This document shows positions 61,734-64,000 of a stretch of DNA of 64,000 nucleotides, in pieces (positions within the stretch are counted from its first letter, which is position 1; each line of letters opens with the position of its first letter). Source of the stretch: Flavobacteriales bacterium (GTDB lineage: Bacteria > Bacteroidota > Bacteroidia > Flavobacteriales_F > PHOS-HE28); the NCBI GenBank assembly GCA_016788295.1, contig JAEUSY010000012.1, positions 1 to 64,000 on the forward strand, in the 5' to 3' direction. The position numbers and the translations under genes are program-made. The notes below the pieces were generated by a model. It was not told where the DNA came from, made no database searches, and saw nothing but the letters and a program-made list of their open reading frames with translations.

Positions 61734-64000
61734 ATGCGGCGGACCCCGATGCGAACAAGTGCAGTTTTCATCACGGCTGTGTTGATGTGTGTGGTGCTTC
61801 CGCTCCGCGGTCAGGTACTTCAGAGCGAAGTGCGGTACGAGGCACGGGACAGTATCCGCTACGACCTGAAGGAGCAAACCGTGTACCTCTTTGGCGCAGC
61901 CACGGTGAAGTACCAAGGCATCCAGCTCACCGCGGACCGCATCGCCTTCAGCTTCAAGAACGAAGAGGCCAGTGCTTTTGGTGCCCCGGACAGTACCGGG
62001 GCGGTGGTGGGCAAACCCCAGTTCGCGCAGGACGGGCATACCATCGACGCGGACAGCATCCGCTACAACTTCCGCACGAAGACCGGCATGATCCGCGAGG
62101 TGCGCACCGAAGAGCAGACCGCGTGGCTGAGCGCAAGCCTGAGCAAACGCCACCCCAGCGGCGAGGTACATGGCAAAGGAGGCATGCTCACCACCTGCGA
62201 CCGGCCGCATCCGCACTACCACTTCAAGGTGAGCCGCATGATCGTGGTGCCCGATGACAAGATCGTGGCCGGACCTGCGTACATGAAGGTGGGCAACGTA
62301 CCCACCCCATTGGCGCTGCCCTTCGCCACCTTCCCCAACCGCAAGGGCGGTAGCGGCGGTGTGCTCATCCCCACCTGGGGCGACAATGCGAACCTGGGCT
62401 TCTTTCTGCTGAACGGCGGCTACTACCTGCCCGTGAACGACCACTTCGACCTGCAACTGACCGGCGATATCTACAGCAAGGGCAGTTGGGCGGCGCGTGC
62501 ACTGGCCAGGTACCGCACACGCTACCGGTATACCGGCAACCTCAACCTCAGCCATAGCACCCTGCTGAACAGCGACCCCGACTTCCCAGATTTCAGCAAG
62601 CAGCAGAACTTCTTCGTGCGGTGGAACCACCAAATGGACCCCAAGGCCAGCCTCACCGACCGTTTCAGTGCCAGCTTGAACGTGGGTACCAGCAACAACT
62701 TCACGAACAACTTCAACAGCAGCTTCAACGATTACATCAGCAACACCTTCCAGAGCAACGTGCAGTGGACGCACCTCTGGACCGGTAAGCCCTACAACCT
62801 GGCGGTAAGCATGCGGCACAGCCAGAACACGTTGAACCGCACCTTCGACATCACGCTGCCCTCGGCCACCTTCAACCTGCAGCGCATACTGCCCATACAG
62901 ATGCTGCGGCCCGCAGGTGCACCCAGCCGCTGGTACGATCAGCTGGCCGTGAACTACACCGCACAGTTCGACAATCGCCTCAGCACCACCGAGGACCAGA
63001 TCTACCTGGGCAACATCTCGCGCCTTGCGAAGCAAATGCAGAACGGTGTACGCCAGGCCACCGCGGTGACCACCACCTTCAAGAGCCGCTTCTTCACGTT
63101 CAATCCCGAGTTCCGCTTCACGGAGCGCTGGTACACCGAAACGCTGCGCAAGACCTACTTCCCCGATGCGGACACCACCATTACCGACACGGTGCCGGGC
63201 TTCAGCCGGGTGGGCGAATGGGGCGCGGGGGCCACGCTTACCAGCAAGCTATACGGCATGTACATCTTCAGGGGTGAACGCCTGAAGGCCATCCGCCACA
63301 CATTGACGCCGAGCGTGGGCCTCACCTACCGGCCCGACCAGAGCACAGAGGTGTTCGGCCCCTATGGACCCAATGGTGCTTTGGGCAGCTACTCCCCTTA
63401 CGACATCGGCATTTACGGCAAGCCGGCAGCGGGCGAGAGCGGCACACTGAACCTGGGCCTGATCCAGAACGTGGAGGCTAAGGTGCGCGATGGCAAAGCG
63501 AGCCGCGACAGTGTGAGCACCCAGTTCAAGAAGATGAAGCTGATCGACTTCCTGGGGATCAACAGCAGCTACGATATGCTGCGCGATTCGGTGCGGTGGT
63601 CGCCGGTGAACATCTCGGCACGCACCGCCCTCTTCAACCTGGTGAACGTGAACCTGGTGAGCATCTGGGACCCCTATGCCGTGAACACCAGCGGCCAACG
63701 TATTGATCGCAGTGAACGTTCGGTGAGCGGCAAGCTGGCGCGCATGGTATACACCAACGTGGCCGTGGGCTTCGACCTGAAGAGCAAGCGCTACGGGCAA
63801 CCGTTGAGCAGCACCGACACCGGCACCGAACGCGTGGTGGAGGACAGCGATCCCACGAAAGGTTCACGCCAGAGCTTCAACATGCCTTGGCGACTTGGAG
63901 TGAACTATAGCTATGACATCAACCGGTCGTACCTGAACGACACGTACATCGACAGCGAGCGGCAGAGCGTGCTCTTCAACGGCGATGTGACCGTGCTGAA
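61734..64000 (+). CDS. lptD: LPS assembly protein LptD, 3' end beyond the window
   Basis: ATG 61734 opens a frame that stays open to the last base (755 codons seen). A signal peptide (AVFITAVLMCVVLPLRG) precedes an OstA/LptD N-terminal domain (VRYEARDSIRYDLKEQTVYL, GIQLTADRIAFSFKNEEASA, HTIDADSIRYNFRTKTGMI) and a large beta-barrel region (VGNVPTPLALPFATFPNRKG, GVLIPTWGDNANLGFFLLNG, GYYLPVNDHFDLQLTGDIYS). LptD is the outer-membrane pore that places LPS on the cell surface; it would take LPS from the OstA-like protein at 46.3 kb. Divergent from the amidase gene. Confidence 0.9.
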   Translation, partial: MRRTPMRTSAVFITAVLMCVVLPLRGQVLQSEVRYEARDSIRYDLKEQTVYLFGAATVKYQGIQLTADRIAFSFKNEEASAFGAPDSTGAVVGKPQFAQDGHTIDADSIRYNFRTKTGMIREVRTEEQTAWLSASLSKRHPSGEVHGKGGMLTTCDRPHPHYHFKVSRMIVVPDDKIVAGPAYMKVGNVPTPLALPFATFPNRKGGSGGVLIPTWGDNANLGFFLLNGGYYLPVNDHFDLQLTGDIYSKGSWAARALARYRTRYRYTGNLNLSHSTLLNSDPDFPDFSKQQNFFVRWNHQMDPKASLTDRFSASLNVGTSNNFTNNFNSSFNDYISNTFQSNVQWTHLWTGKPYNLAVSMRHSQNTLNRTFDITLPSATFNLQRILPIQMLRPAGAPSRWYDQLAVNYTAQFDNRLSTTEDQIYLGNISRLAKQMQNGVRQATAVTTTFKSRFFTFNPEFRFTERWYTETLRKTYFPDADTTITDTVPGFSRVGEWGAGATLTSKLYGMYIFRGERLKAIRHTLTPSVGLTYRPDQSTEVFGPYGPNGALGSYSPYDIGIYGKPAAGESGTLNLGLIQNVEAKVRDGKASRDSVSTQFKKMKLIDFLGINSSYDMLRDSVRWSPVNISARTALFNLVNVNLVSIWDPYAVNTSGQRIDRSERSVSGKLARMVYTNVAVGFDLKSKRYGQPLSSTDTGTERVVEDSDPTKGSRQSFNMPWRLGVNYSYDINRSYLNDTYIDSERQSVLFNGDVTVL

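Noticed and set aside
61625-61774. Upstream starts for the amidase gene
   Set aside because: They would overlap the start of lptD and hide the signal peptide that follows ATG 61624.

Overview
The window looks like a piece of chromosome from a GC-rich member of the Bacteroidota, most likely a Flavobacteriales-type lineage. The reasons are the many large secreted proteins ending in a type IX secretion (T9SS) type A sorting domain, promoter-like boxes of the form TAnnTTTG or TAnnTTCG, the general lack of Shine-Dalgarno sites, and typical Bacteroidota families (OstA-like, DUF4924, MlaD next to Fe-S oxidoreductases, tricorn-type S41 peptidase, CotH). I recognised no rRNA or tRNA gene, no insertion sequence, phage gene or CRISPR array. 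No T9SS machinery gene lies in the window, only its likely cargo.

Layout. 1-22.5 kb is mixed housekeeping and surface genes: an Omp28-like protein coupled to a nitroreductase; two propeller-type T9SS proteins (1970-3838 and 8415-9956, both minus); a beta-barrel protein followed by an OmpR-type two-component pair (4959-7117); a lipoprotein; a haem-binding-domain protein divergent from a T9SS protein; an OmpA-domain protein; a DUF433/DUF5615 toxin-antitoxin pair (14720-15282); a secreted agmatine deiminase-like enzyme; an acpH-mltF overlap pair; and a LytS/LytTR-type two-component pair (19872-21718).

22.7-41.8 kb is a single-strand (minus) island of surface genes. In transcription order it has a TonB-dependent receptor, three related secreted proteins (28, 27 and 26 in the reading below, here at 37371-38732, 35861-37255 and 35088-35858), a beta-helix protein with a dockerin-like C-terminus, a 1238-residue repeat protein whose N-terminus belongs to the same new family, and a 2195-residue choice-of-anchor I plus 5'-nucleotidase protein. 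The last two share a near-identical C-terminal module of about 440 residues. This island is the best candidate for an undescribed system.

42-53 kb holds a lone HNH protein, a T9SS protein, an OmpH-DUF4924-OstA operon (outer-membrane and LPS biogenesis), and a minus-strand operon of a small membrane protein, a CotH kinase and a CotH-like/beta-helix fusion. 53-64 kb has a tricorn-like protease, then a minus-strand operon (amidase, MlaD-like protein, two Fe-S oxidoreductase subunits, HD-type hydrolase) divergent from lptD, which runs off the right edge. The OstA-like protein and LptD would act in the same LPS transport route.

Starts were chosen by signal peptides, overlaps with neighbours and promoter boxes; long antisense frames opposite real genes were left out. 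All family assignments are by reading, with no database search.
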